Shown here: piece by piece, positions 26,288-33,643 of the stretch
How positions within the stretch are numbered: the first letter of the stretch is position 1
How the letters are laid out: every line of letters begins with the position of its first letter
Assembly (NCBI GenBank): GCA_018710985.1
Contig: DVIV01000001.1
Location: forward strand, 1 to 64,000
Direction: 5' to 3'
Source of the DNA: Candidatus Limiplasma pullicola
Lineage (GTDB): Bacteria; Bacillota; Clostridia; Christensenellales; Aristaeellaceae
DNA length: 64,000 bases
Program-made: the position numbers and the translations under genes
Notes under the pieces: generated by a model
Database searches by the model: none
What the model was told of the DNA's origin: nothing
What the model saw: the letters and a program-made list of their open reading frames with translations, nothing else

Positions 26288-27280
26288 TTAAAAGCTGATA
26301 AACGGAGTATAGCAGGCAGCATTAAGATACCTCTCGCGCTCCTGATTCAGTCTGAGGATAGAAAGCGAAATACCGGACATTTCAAGTGATGTGGCAAATT
26401 CGCCCACGTAGGACGATGTTGTGATCAGGCCCAACCCATCCAAAACATGACGCACGTCCCGATAAAAGATGAACAGTTCTTCGCGGCTGGTAGCGCCCAG
26501 ACCATTGACCAATACAGCAATTCTCTCTCCCGGCTGCAGCGAAAGGTCCTCCGCCACAGCATGCCCCAGCTTCTGCGCAATTTCGGCGCTCACCTGCATA
26601 GGGCCATGATCTACACCTGGTTCTCCATGTATGCCCATGCCGATTTCCATCTCGTCCTCAGCGATGTCAAACACCGGCCTTTCCTGTCCGGGCAGCATGC
26701 AAGAGGAAAAGGCTACACCAAAGGAGGCGGTATTTGCCACCGTATCTTCTGCTACGCGCGCGACTTCGTCCAGGCTATGCCCCTCTGCAGCACATGCTCC
26801 GGCAATCTTATACGCGAAAGAAATGCCGGCGATACCGCGTCGGCTTTGATAGTCGCTGCGGGGCGCGCTGGCGATATCATCGCTCATCTTCACGATTTGG
26901 GACGCAATGTTCTCCTGCGCCAGTGTTTCGCCTGCCATTTCAAAATTCATGCTGTCGCCGAAGTAATTGCCAAAAAGGAAGAGAACGCCGTCCTTTGGTT
27001 CCAGTGCACGCACAGCGTTCAGGATCGCTTCGCAGGATGGAGACGTAAATACATTTCCCACCGCAACAGCATCGCACAGGCCCTCTCCCACATATCCCAG
27101 AAACACGGGGAGATGTCCGTATCCGCCGCCCGTAACAATCTTTACTTTTCTGTTCTCTGTGGGATGAAGGATGGCACGCCGGTCGCCGTTGCCTATCCTG
27201 TAAAACGACGGATAGGCCATAAGGATTCCCTCAAGGCTTTCGTCCACAAACTGCTGTGGCCGATTATAGCATTTCTTCAC
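26288..27280 (-). CDS. DhaK-like ketose kinase subunit
   Basis: 330 residues with a GTG start (27280) 9 bases after AAGGAGGG. It follows the DhaK fold: N-terminal RPQQFVDESLEG, the GGGYGHLP loop where classical DhaK has GGGSGHEP, EVFTSP-like NVFTSPS, and MGIHGEPG with His218, the residue that covalently holds the substrate carbonyl in E. coli DhaK and at the same number. Changes at the substrate loop (Ser to Tyr, Glu to Leu) suggest a ketose other than dihydroxyacetone. Works presumably with the DhaL-like protein; phosphate donor (ATP or other) is not certain. Confidence 0.85.
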   Translation of the reverse strand: MKKCYNRPQQFVDESLEGILMAYPSFYRIGNGDRRAILHPTENRKVKIVTGGGYGHLPVFLGYVGEGLCDAVAVGNVFTSPSCEAILNAVRALEPKDGVLFLFGNYFGDSMNFEMAGETLAQENIASQIVKMSDDIASAPRSDYQSRRGIAGISFAYKIAGACAAEGHSLDEVARVAEDTVANTASFGVAFSSCMLPGQERPVFDIAEDEMEIGMGIHGEPGVDHGPMQVSAEIAQKLGHAVAEDLSLQPGERIAVLVNGLGATSREELFIFYRDVRHVLDGLGLITTSSYVGEFATSLEMSGISLSILRLNQERERYLNAACYTPFISF

Positions 27281-27311
27281 GAGAAGCTCCCTCCTTAAAT
27301 ATTCCAAGTTG

Positions 27312-28268
27312 TCACACGGAAATCACGCCGCGAGCCAGCATGGATTCCACGCCTTCGCACATGGCCTGGAAAATGGTATAGCGCGGCTGATAGTTTAGAA
27401 ACGTTCGGGCCTTTTCGATGCTGTAATTGTCGCTGTGGCGCACGTGGTTTTCCGTGCTTGAGATAAAGCCCTTATCCGCCGTCCGCTCACACCACTCTTT
27501 CCACGGAAGGTATTCGATATCGGGGGTGCGCCCGAACCACATGTACATCTTCTCGGCGATGCCGCGCATAGTAGCCGCTGTCGGTGCGGTCGCATGAAAG
27601 CTCTCTCCCAACGCTCGGTTTCGGTAACGAATGGCGTTTGCAAATACCTGCGCCACATCATCGGCATGGACATTATGCAGAGTTTCCATACCGAAATTTG
27701 GTAACCATATTTTTTCGCCACGCCCGATCCGCTGGAAGACCATCGGATCAAGATTTCCGCACGGGTTGATGAAATTCCAGCCCGGACCTGTGATATGTCC
27801 GGGCATGATCACCGTCTCGGGGAAGCGGTTTTTACGGTACGCTTCATGTAGATACGCCTCACACCCGGCCTTCCCGATTCCATAATCCCCAAAGGGCTTC
27901 CTGGGAAGCTCCTCGGGTGCAGGCACGACGCTGGCAGCGCCATGCGCCCATATGGAGGAACAGAACACATAGTGGCTTACAACTCCATCCAGGCATTCCA
28001 CAATCCTGGACAGATTATCAGGCTGATAGGTCAGTAGATCGACAACGATATCCGGCTTGAGGCTGGCAAGTTTCTTGCCATAGGTATTGTTTTTCTCCTC
28101 TTCCTCACGGTCCATTATAACCTGCTGAACCCATTTCCACATGCCGCTTGTCTTGTAAGGCTCGCGTTTTCCCCGGGTAATGCTGAGAACCTCGTACCCA
28201 TCCTCCACCAGACGAGGGACCAGATAGGTCCCTATATGTCCACAACCTCCTATAACGATCGCTCTCAT
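27312..28268 (-). CDS. NAD-dependent epimerase/dehydratase family protein
   Basis: 318 residues, extended short-chain dehydrogenase fold. The N-terminal GGCGHIGTYLVPRL Rossmann motif and the YGIGK (YxxxK) catalytic pair (~residue 130) are present, with CSSIWAHG supplying the Ser region. It resembles nucleotide-sugar or sugar-acid acting members but has no clear specific group. In this operon an oxidation or epimerisation of a sugar or sugar acid is plausible. The start ATG at 28268 is chosen over a TTG three codons upstream because AGGGG is then 10 bases away. Confidence 0.85.
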   Translation of the reverse strand: MRAIVIGGCGHIGTYLVPRLVEDGYEVLSITRGKREPYKTSGMWKWVQQVIMDREEEEKNNTYGKKLASLKPDIVVDLLTYQPDNLSRIVECLDGVVSHYVFCSSIWAHGAASVVPAPEELPRKPFGDYGIGKAGCEAYLHEAYRKNRFPETVIMPGHITGPGWNFINPCGNLDPMVFQRIGRGEKIWLPNFGMETLHNVHADDVAQVFANAIRYRNRALGESFHATAPTAATMRGIAEKMYMWFGRTPDIEYLPWKEWCERTADKGFISSTENHVRHSDNYSIEKARTFLNYQPRYTIFQAMCEGVESMLARGVISV

Positions 28269-28319
28269 GTCTCCCAATCCCCTTTCGTTACTACAATGAC
28301 CGGTTTTGTTCTTCCGATT

Positions 28320-29285
28320 TTACAGGGCGCTTTCTGTGCTGCCGCTTTCCTTTTGCGCCCGTTCATACTCTTCGGTCCAGTCCAAATCCCTGTAGTTGAC
28401 GCAGCGGTCATCCTCGGCGATAAAGCGCATCATTCTATCAAGCATTTCTACAGGCCATACGGCCAGATCAATCTGGGCCGTGGTAAAGATGCCGTTGGTC
28501 AGCATTTCAAAGCCGAAAATATCCTTGACGTGTGCTTTTGCCGCTCCCAATACCGCACCAGCCACAAGATGGCTGGGTACGAACAGTACGCCACTGTCAT
28601 TCCCCAAAACAACATCACCCGGCAGGCAGATGGCCTGTCCAATCGTAGTTGGGGTGTTGAATCCCGTCATAATAAAATCGCGAATCGGCGTGGGGTCGAT
28701 GCCACGATAGTAGACCTGAACTTCTGTAATAGCGCGCATCTGCTCAATATCGCGTATACCACCCCAAATCACGGCTCCTCCATCGCGCGTTTTCTGAGCA
28801 ATCGCAGTGGTAAGGTTGCCTCCCAGAAAGGTTCCTTTGTAAATCTTGTCAAACATGTTGGCAACCACAACGTCATGTTCTTCCAGCGTATCTATAACCC
28901 ATTGATTGTAAACGCCCCGCCGCCCCTCTGCAGCTCCGATGCTGCGCGCTACCGCATCCAGGTCAGGACGCGCCGGGCAGAAATTGCATGTTACCGCCCG
29001 CCCGACCAGCTTCATGCCGCCATGGAGCAGGCTCATGCCGCCTTGAAACTGAAACTCATAGCCGTTTGAATAAACATGCCGCCATACTTCTTCCATTGTC
29101 ATAGTACGCAGTGCCTGAAGATGATGTTCTGGCACCTTGGGACGGCCGTCTGCAAAGCGTTCTCCTTGCCACTGCGCAGTCAACGCTAGAATTTCCTCAC
29201 GATTATCAAAGTGGAGCATACCATACCATCGCTTTCTGCCAATCGGGCTGTCAAATTTGAGGGTGTAGTTTTTGATTCCAATCAT
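28320..29285 (-). CDS. RraA-like / hydroxy-oxoacid aldolase family protein
   Basis: 321 residues. The C-terminal two thirds match the RraA/HMG-CHA aldolase fold: DVVVANMFDKIYKGTFLGGNLTTAIAQKTRDGGAV (split motif) and WGGIRDIEQM supply the metal- and pyruvate-binding Gly/Arg/Asp region. The ~90 N-terminal residues (ERFADGRPKVPEHHL) are typical of a longer subfamily found with sugar-acid genes. Likely activity is aldol cleavage of a 2-keto acid or a related lyase step; not proven. First gene of the left arm. The ATG at 29285 is only ~8 bases after the predicted transcription start; the next in-frame Met is 29219, also without a ribosome site. Confidence 0.75.
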   Translation of the reverse strand: MIGIKNYTLKFDSPIGRKRWYGMLHFDNREEILALTAQWQGERFADGRPKVPEHHLQALRTMTMEEVWRHVYSNGYEFQFQGGMSLLHGGMKLVGRAVTCNFCPARPDLDAVARSIGAAEGRRGVYNQWVIDTLEEHDVVVANMFDKIYKGTFLGGNLTTAIAQKTRDGGAVIWGGIRDIEQMRAITEVQVYYRGIDPTPIRDFIMTGFNTPTTIGQAICLPGDVVLGNDSGVLFVPSHLVAGAVLGAAKAHVKDIFGFEMLTNGIFTTAQIDLAVWPVEMLDRMMRFIAEDDRCVNYRDLDWTEEYERAQKESGSTESAL

Positions 29286-29286
29286 T

Positions 29287-29328
29287 AAAATCAGATTTTA
29301 TTATACAGCATGCTTTTCCTCTTGTCAA
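29287..29328 (-). promoter_or_regulatory. Promoter and operator of the left catabolic arm
   Basis: Minus-strand TTGACA (29323-29328), 17 bases, TATAAT (29300-29305), followed at once by the 13-base palindrome AAAATCAGATTTT (29287-29299). A protein bound there would cover the start site. The core AATCAGATT recurs in the same place in the opposite arm (30384-30394). Confidence 0.8.
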
Positions 29329-29396
29329 TCATTCATGAAAAACATTCGCTGTGACTTTATCGGCTGCTTTGGAAATATCATTCCTGCCAATATGAC

Positions 29397-29425
29397 TTGT
29401 TTTTTTTTTTTAATTCAGTTAGTAT
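29397..29425 (+). promoter_or_regulatory. Probable promoter of the IclR-type regulator with a T12 run
   Basis: TTGTTT (29397-29402), 17 bases, TAGTAT (29420-29425). Twelve consecutive T (29400-29411) run from the -35 box into the spacer, so length changes in the run would alter promoter spacing. Confidence 0.45.
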
Positions 29426-29458
29426 TGGGTGGGAATATAGGCAAGAGAAGGTGTTACT

Positions 29459-30259
29459 ATCGCTACTTCCAACCCTCAAAGCCCTACGTGCAGCAATTTT
29501 TCAGCGATCAAGCTGTTAAAAATCGTGGAAATGATGGCATTGGCAAGGCGGCCTCTGCGTTTGCAGGAAATCGCTCACGCCGTCGCCATGCCGCAAAGCA
29601 CTGTTTCCCGGTTTGTCTCGGCGCTGGTCACGGCGGGGTATGCAACACAAAACAGCGAAACGCTCAAATATCAACTGACGCTGCGTTTTTGCAAAATCGG
29701 TGACGCTTTGCGCGCCCAGTTCAACATCAGGGATATTTGCAAGCCTTATCTCTATGCTCTGGCGCAAAAGAGCAAAGAAGCCGCTTTTATTTATGCCGAA
29801 GAAAATATGACGGCTGTTTGTCTGGATTTTGCCAACAGTCCAGATGGCCATGTCAGGACTGCAACGGAACGAGTAGGGCGGACAGTTTCCATGCATTCCA
29901 CAGCATCTGGAAAAATACTGCTGCTGGGATATTCGGAGGAGATGCTGGAAAAGTTCCTGACAACACGCGGTCTGCCTGCTCGCACGGAGAATACCGTCAC
30001 CGACAGGACGCAGTTCATGATCATGCTTGATCATGTACGCGCAGACGGTTTTGCTGTTGACGACGAGGAGAACGAGCTGGGCATGCGCAGCATTGCCGCT
30101 CCCATCCTTGATTACGATGGAAAAGTCGTTGCCGCCGTAGAAATTTCCAGCCGGGCAAATCGTTTGAGTTATTATGAAATCAACCGCATCAAGGACTATG
30201 TTATTGAAAGTGCCTCGGAAATCTCCACTGCCCTGGGTTACAGGGTTGAGGAGGAATAA
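29459..30259 (+). CDS. IclR-family transcriptional regulator
   Basis: Winged-helix N-terminus (AIKLLKIVEMMALARRPLRLQEIA, then AMPQSTVSRFVSALVTAGYA) and a C-terminal effector domain with RVGRTVSMHSTASGKILL and AAPILDYDGKVVAAVEISS. Full-length homology starts at ~29459-29500, before any ATG/GTG/TTG: the frame upstream opens at 29441 and the codon at the right distance (7 bases) from AGAAGG is ATC (29459). The first normal start (GTG 29525) would remove half of helix 1. From 29459 the protein is 266 residues, normal for IclR. It lies between the two arms and is the obvious regulator of both. Confidence 0.82.
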   Translation: MATSNPQSPTCSNFSAIKLLKIVEMMALARRPLRLQEIAHAVAMPQSTVSRFVSALVTAGYATQNSETLKYQLTLRFCKIGDALRAQFNIRDICKPYLYALAQKSKEAAFIYAEENMTAVCLDFANSPDGHVRTATERVGRTVSMHSTASGKILLLGYSEEMLEKFLTTRGLPARTENTVTDRTQFMIMLDHVRADGFAVDDEENELGMRSIAAPILDYDGKVVAAVEISSRANRLSYYEINRIKDYVIESASEISTALGYRVEEE

Positions 30260-30284
30260 GGATGACATTGTGTTTTTCCTCTGC

Positions 30285-30313
30285 AAAGCCGGCTTTAGCA
30301 CGGCTTTTTTCTT
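30285..30313 (+). terminator. Terminator of the IclR gene
   Basis: AAAGCCG (30285-30291), 9-base loop, CGGCTTT (30301-30307) and further T to 30310, then CTTTT. Confidence 0.8.
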
Positions 30314-30353
30314 TTGTCACTCAAAAATGCAAAATGATTTTTTCATTGGGGGG

Positions 30354-30394
30354 TTGACAACCCCTGTGAAACTCCTTATAATAGAATCAGATTC
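30354..30394 (+). promoter_or_regulatory. Promoter and operator of the ABC transporter arm
   Basis: TTGACA (30354-30359), 17 bases, TATAAT (30377-30382), then the perfect 11-base palindrome GAATCAGATTC (30384-30394) directly after the -10, the same arrangement as in the left arm. The leader to the first gene is ~130 bases. Confidence 0.88.
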
Positions 30395-30520
30395 CAAAAA
30401 TTAAAATTATCGTTTGCTTACAACATCTTGACTCTCTATGAAGGATGTGACGTATCATGAAAGAATAGCGGTCTTTGCAACGTCTGATACTTATCATAAA
30501 TAATAAAGGAGCTTGCTGAA

Positions 30521-31798
30521 ATGTTGAAAAAGTTGATGGGAATCGTTCTCGCTTTAGTGCTCATAATGTCTTTGTTCACCTTTGCCGAGGCCGAGGAGCC
30601 TGTTGTTATCCGAATTCTTTCTTCCCAGCAGACAGAAAATCCTGAAGGGCCGTTGGAAAAGTCTATCTCCGACGCCTATACGGCGCTGCATCCCAACGTC
30701 ACCTTTGAATACATCGCCGTCAATTCCAATGAATACATCAAAAAACTGACCGCCATGGGTACCGCCGGCGATATGGCAGACATGTTCCAAAATTCTTCCA
30801 ATAACCTGCCCACGACCGTTGACCTTGCCCTGTGCGAGGACCTCAATACCCTGTTCGACTCCGAATACCTTGATGGTCTGCAGCCTCAGATGCGCGAAGA
30901 AGCTTCTTATAACGGCCAGCTGCTTTTTATGCCCACCCAGTCCATGCCTATGGCGCTTCTTTATCGCGCAGACTGGTTTGAGGAAGAGGGCCTGACCCCG
31001 CCCACAACCTGGGACGAGTTTATCGCCTGCGGTCAGGCGCTCACCAAGGATACGGACGGCGACGGAGTTATCGACCGCTACGGCTTTGCGATGATCGCCA
31101 CCAAGGACTCCTCTGCCGGCACTCGTTTTCTCCCGATCCTGCGCAGCTTCGGCTGCCGCGAGGTCTATCTCGACGAAAACGGCAAGTGGCAGACTGATGT
31201 CGGCAACGATGCCTTTAAGGCGTGCGTACAGATGTATGCTGATCTGGATGTAAAGTATCAGATCGCTCAACCCGGCACCATTGAAACCAGCTACTCCGAA
31301 GCGGCAAATCTGCTCGTGGCCGGAAAGGCAGCCATGATGATCACCGGCTCCAATGCGCTGGGTACCATTTACGCGCAAAATCCCGATCTCAAGGGCAAGC
31401 TCGCCTCTTGCGCAATTCCCATGGAGACGCAGCATACCTCCCGCCTGGGTACGCTTGGTTATTCCATTTACAACGGCAGCGAGCACAAGGACATCTGCAT
31501 TGATTATCTGAAGTTCTATCTTGAGGAAACCAACGCTCTCAAGTGGACGGAGGAATGTTATCGCGTGCCTGTGCGCACGGAATACTACGATAACCCCATT
31601 CTTCAGGAAGCAGACATGAAGGGTTTTGTAGATGGTATCGAATATGCCTATCCTTGGCCCCAGTTCCTCGGTATTGCCCAGACCTATGAAATCATCGGCA
31701 GCGTCTATCAGGCGTTGATCACCGGTTCCATGGACGTGGATACCGCTTCCGAACAGGCGCGGCAGGAGATGGAGGAGCTCATTGCATCCTATGAATGA
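30521..31798 (+). CDS. ABC transporter sugar-binding protein (family 1)
   Basis: 425 residues. Signal peptide (1-~25, ending AEA) with no lipobox Cys, unlike most Gram-positive binding proteins. The mature protein has the cluster 1 solute-binding fold: KKLTAMGTAGDMADMF, MALLYRADWFEEEGLTPPTTWDEF and the DTDGDGVIDRYGF calcium-loop-like segment, pointing to carbohydrates or their derivatives (UgpB/MalE type). Lack of a Cys anchor is odd and may mean retention by the uncleaved signal or another frame for the start. First gene of the right arm; ribosome site AAAGGAG. Confidence 0.88.
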   Translation: MLKKLMGIVLALVLIMSLFTFAEAEEPVVIRILSSQQTENPEGPLEKSISDAYTALHPNVTFEYIAVNSNEYIKKLTAMGTAGDMADMFQNSSNNLPTTVDLALCEDLNTLFDSEYLDGLQPQMREEASYNGQLLFMPTQSMPMALLYRADWFEEEGLTPPTTWDEFIACGQALTKDTDGDGVIDRYGFAMIATKDSSAGTRFLPILRSFGCREVYLDENGKWQTDVGNDAFKACVQMYADLDVKYQIAQPGTIETSYSEAANLLVAGKAAMMITGSNALGTIYAQNPDLKGKLASCAIPMETQHTSRLGTLGYSIYNGSEHKDICIDYLKFYLEETNALKWTEECYRVPVRTEYYDNPILQEADMKGFVDGIEYAYPWPQFLGIAQTYEIIGSVYQALITGSMDVDTASEQARQEMEELIASYE

Positions 31799-31833
31799 CG
31801 TCCCTGACTGAATATGCAGACAGGGACAGGCGA

Positions 31834-31855
31834 GGAGGCGGCTTCAGCCGCCTCC
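31834..31855 (+). other. Intercistronic stem-loop after the binding-protein gene
   Basis: 9-bp perfect GC stem GGAGGCGGC / GCCGCCTCC with TTCA loop and no T-run. Such hairpins commonly protect the binding-protein mRNA and lower expression of the downstream permeases. Confidence 0.6.
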
Positions 31856-31901
31856 CGCCAGGCGCACAAAGGTAGATTTTCAGCATTGAAGGAGAGAAAT
31901 A

Positions 31902-32804
31902 ATGAAAAGAGCACATATTTCCGCTGGGCTTACAGCTGCGCAGAAGGACCGGCTATCGGGCGTCTTATTTATCCTTCCCTCCTTCTTAGCCCTGGTTCTG
32001 TTGGTCATCTACCCCATGCTCAACGGCTTTTACACGAGTCTGTTCAACACCAATCTCGTAAACCGCAATACCTTTGTGGGACTGAAATATTATGCCGAGC
32101 TCTTTACCAAGCCGGACTTTTTTACCTCGTTGTTCACATCGTTGAAATTCACCTTCTTTGTCGTTGTCGGTCACTTCCTTGTAGGCGGTGGGCTGGCAGG
32201 ATTGCTCAACAAGCCTTTTAAAGGGCGAATGGCCTTCCGTGCTATTCTGGTCCTTCCGTGGGTCATTCCCGAGGTTAGTATTGGCCTTGTGTGGAAATGG
32301 ATTTTTAATCCTGTTTATGGCCTCATCAACTTCTATCTTCTTCAATGGGGATGGATCAGCGAACCGGTCGCATGGCTGAGCAACCCCCAGACCGCCTTCC
32401 CCATCGTTGTCTTTATTTCCGTTTGGAAAGGGTTCCCGCTGATTATGCTCCTGGTTTCGGCTGGCCTGCAGACGATTTCCAGCGATATTTTAGAGGCAGG
32501 GGTCATAGATGGCGCCAACAAGCTGCAGTCCATCCTCCACATTTATCTTCCGTCGCTCAAGCCGGTCCTGCTATCAGCGCTCATTCTGGATACGTTGTGG
32601 TGGTTCAAACATTTTACCCTGGTATGGATGACCACTGCAGGAGGTCCTGAGAATGCCACAAATCTTGTGAGCATTGATATCTACAAAACGGCGTTTGAGT
32701 ATTTCCAATATGGTCAGGCTGCCGCCAGAAGCGTTCTGGTATTCGTCATCTGCGTGATTATCAGCATGATTCAAAGGAGGGTGCTCCGTGAAAAGAAGGG
32801 CTAA
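31902..32804 (+). CDS. ABC sugar transporter permease (MalF/UgpA type)
   Basis: 300 residues, six hydrophobic segments. The cytoplasmic EAA loop is seen as EAGVIDGANKLQSILHIYLPSLKPV (~200-225), the ATPase contact. N-terminal FILPSFLALVLLVIYPMLNGFYTSLF is typical of carbohydrate uptake transporter 1 permeases. Pairs with the next gene, whose start lies inside its end (17-base overlap). GGAGAG Shine-Dalgarno upstream. No ATPase gene is in the locus. Confidence 0.93.
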   Translation: MKRAHISAGLTAAQKDRLSGVLFILPSFLALVLLVIYPMLNGFYTSLFNTNLVNRNTFVGLKYYAELFTKPDFFTSLFTSLKFTFFVVVGHFLVGGGLAGLLNKPFKGRMAFRAILVLPWVIPEVSIGLVWKWIFNPVYGLINFYLLQWGWISEPVAWLSNPQTAFPIVVFISVWKGFPLIMLLVSAGLQTISSDILEAGVIDGANKLQSILHIYLPSLKPVLLSALILDTLWWFKHFTLVWMTTAGGPENATNLVSIDIYKTAFEYFQYGQAAARSVLVFVICVIISMIQRRVLREKKG

Positions 32805-33621
32805 ATACTCTCTGATGGGCAAATACTGCACATTGGTTTTTGCATCGCTGCTGATTCTGCTGCCGGTGTTGTGGATGATCTCCACCTCCTTCAAGTCCAC
32901 GCCGGAAGTGATGAACGGAAAGGTGACCTGGATTCCCCAGAACTTTACCGCAGAGGCCTATGTCCGCATTTTCCAGGATTATCCCTTTGCGGATTACTAT
33001 AAAAGCAGCATCCTTATCACATCCGTTACAGTAGCCTTCGCGATCGTCTTTGCCGTGCTCGCCGGCTATGGCATCACACGTTTTCGGTTTCGGGGGCATG
33101 GTGCGTTTCTGACCTTCCTGCTCATGACCCAGATGTTTCCTTCCATCATGTTGCTGATTCCCTTCTACAAGCTGATGAAAACAGTGGGTCTCAACGATAC
33201 GTATACGGGCATGATCTTGGTTTATGTGTCGCATACGATTCCCTTCTGCACATGGATGATGAAGGGATATATGGAAAGCATCCCGACAAGTCTGGATGAA
33301 TCAGCAATGATTGATGGTTGCGGCCGGATAAGCACCATGCTTCGAATCATCTGCCCGCTGGCTCTGCCGGGCATAGCTGCAACCGCAATCTACGCAATGA
33401 TCCAAAGCTGGAATGAATTCATGTTCGCTTCCATCCTCATCAACCGCGAAACGCTCAAGACGCTTCCGGTCGGCATCGGCCAGCTCAACGGATACTACCG
33501 CATACAGTATAACGATCTAATGGCTGCCTGCTTCACCGCCAGCCTTCCCATTCTGATCATCTATGTCTTTATGCAAAAGTATTTTATCGCTGGCCTTACT
33601 GCAGGTGCGGTCAAAGAATAA
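32788..33621 (+). CDS. ABC sugar transporter permease (MalG/UgpE type)
   Basis: 277 residues, six hydrophobic segments, GTG start after AAGGAGGG inside the end of the preceding permease gene. The EAA loop is DESAMIDGCGRISTMLRIICPLALPG (~170-195). Forms the heterodimeric channel with the previous protein and needs an ATPase encoded elsewhere, as for MsmX/UgpC-type shared ATPases in Firmicutes. Confidence 0.93.
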   Translation: MKRRAKYSLMGKYCTLVFASLLILLPVLWMISTSFKSTPEVMNGKVTWIPQNFTAEAYVRIFQDYPFADYYKSSILITSVTVAFAIVFAVLAGYGITRFRFRGHGAFLTFLLMTQMFPSIMLLIPFYKLMKTVGLNDTYTGMILVYVSHTIPFCTWMMKGYMESIPTSLDESAMIDGCGRISTMLRIICPLALPGIAATAIYAMIQSWNEFMFASILINRETLKTLPVGIGQLNGYYRIQYNDLMAACFTASLPILIIYVFMQKYFIAGLTAGAVKE

Positions 33622-33643
33622 TCGGTAAGAGGGGTGAGATGGT

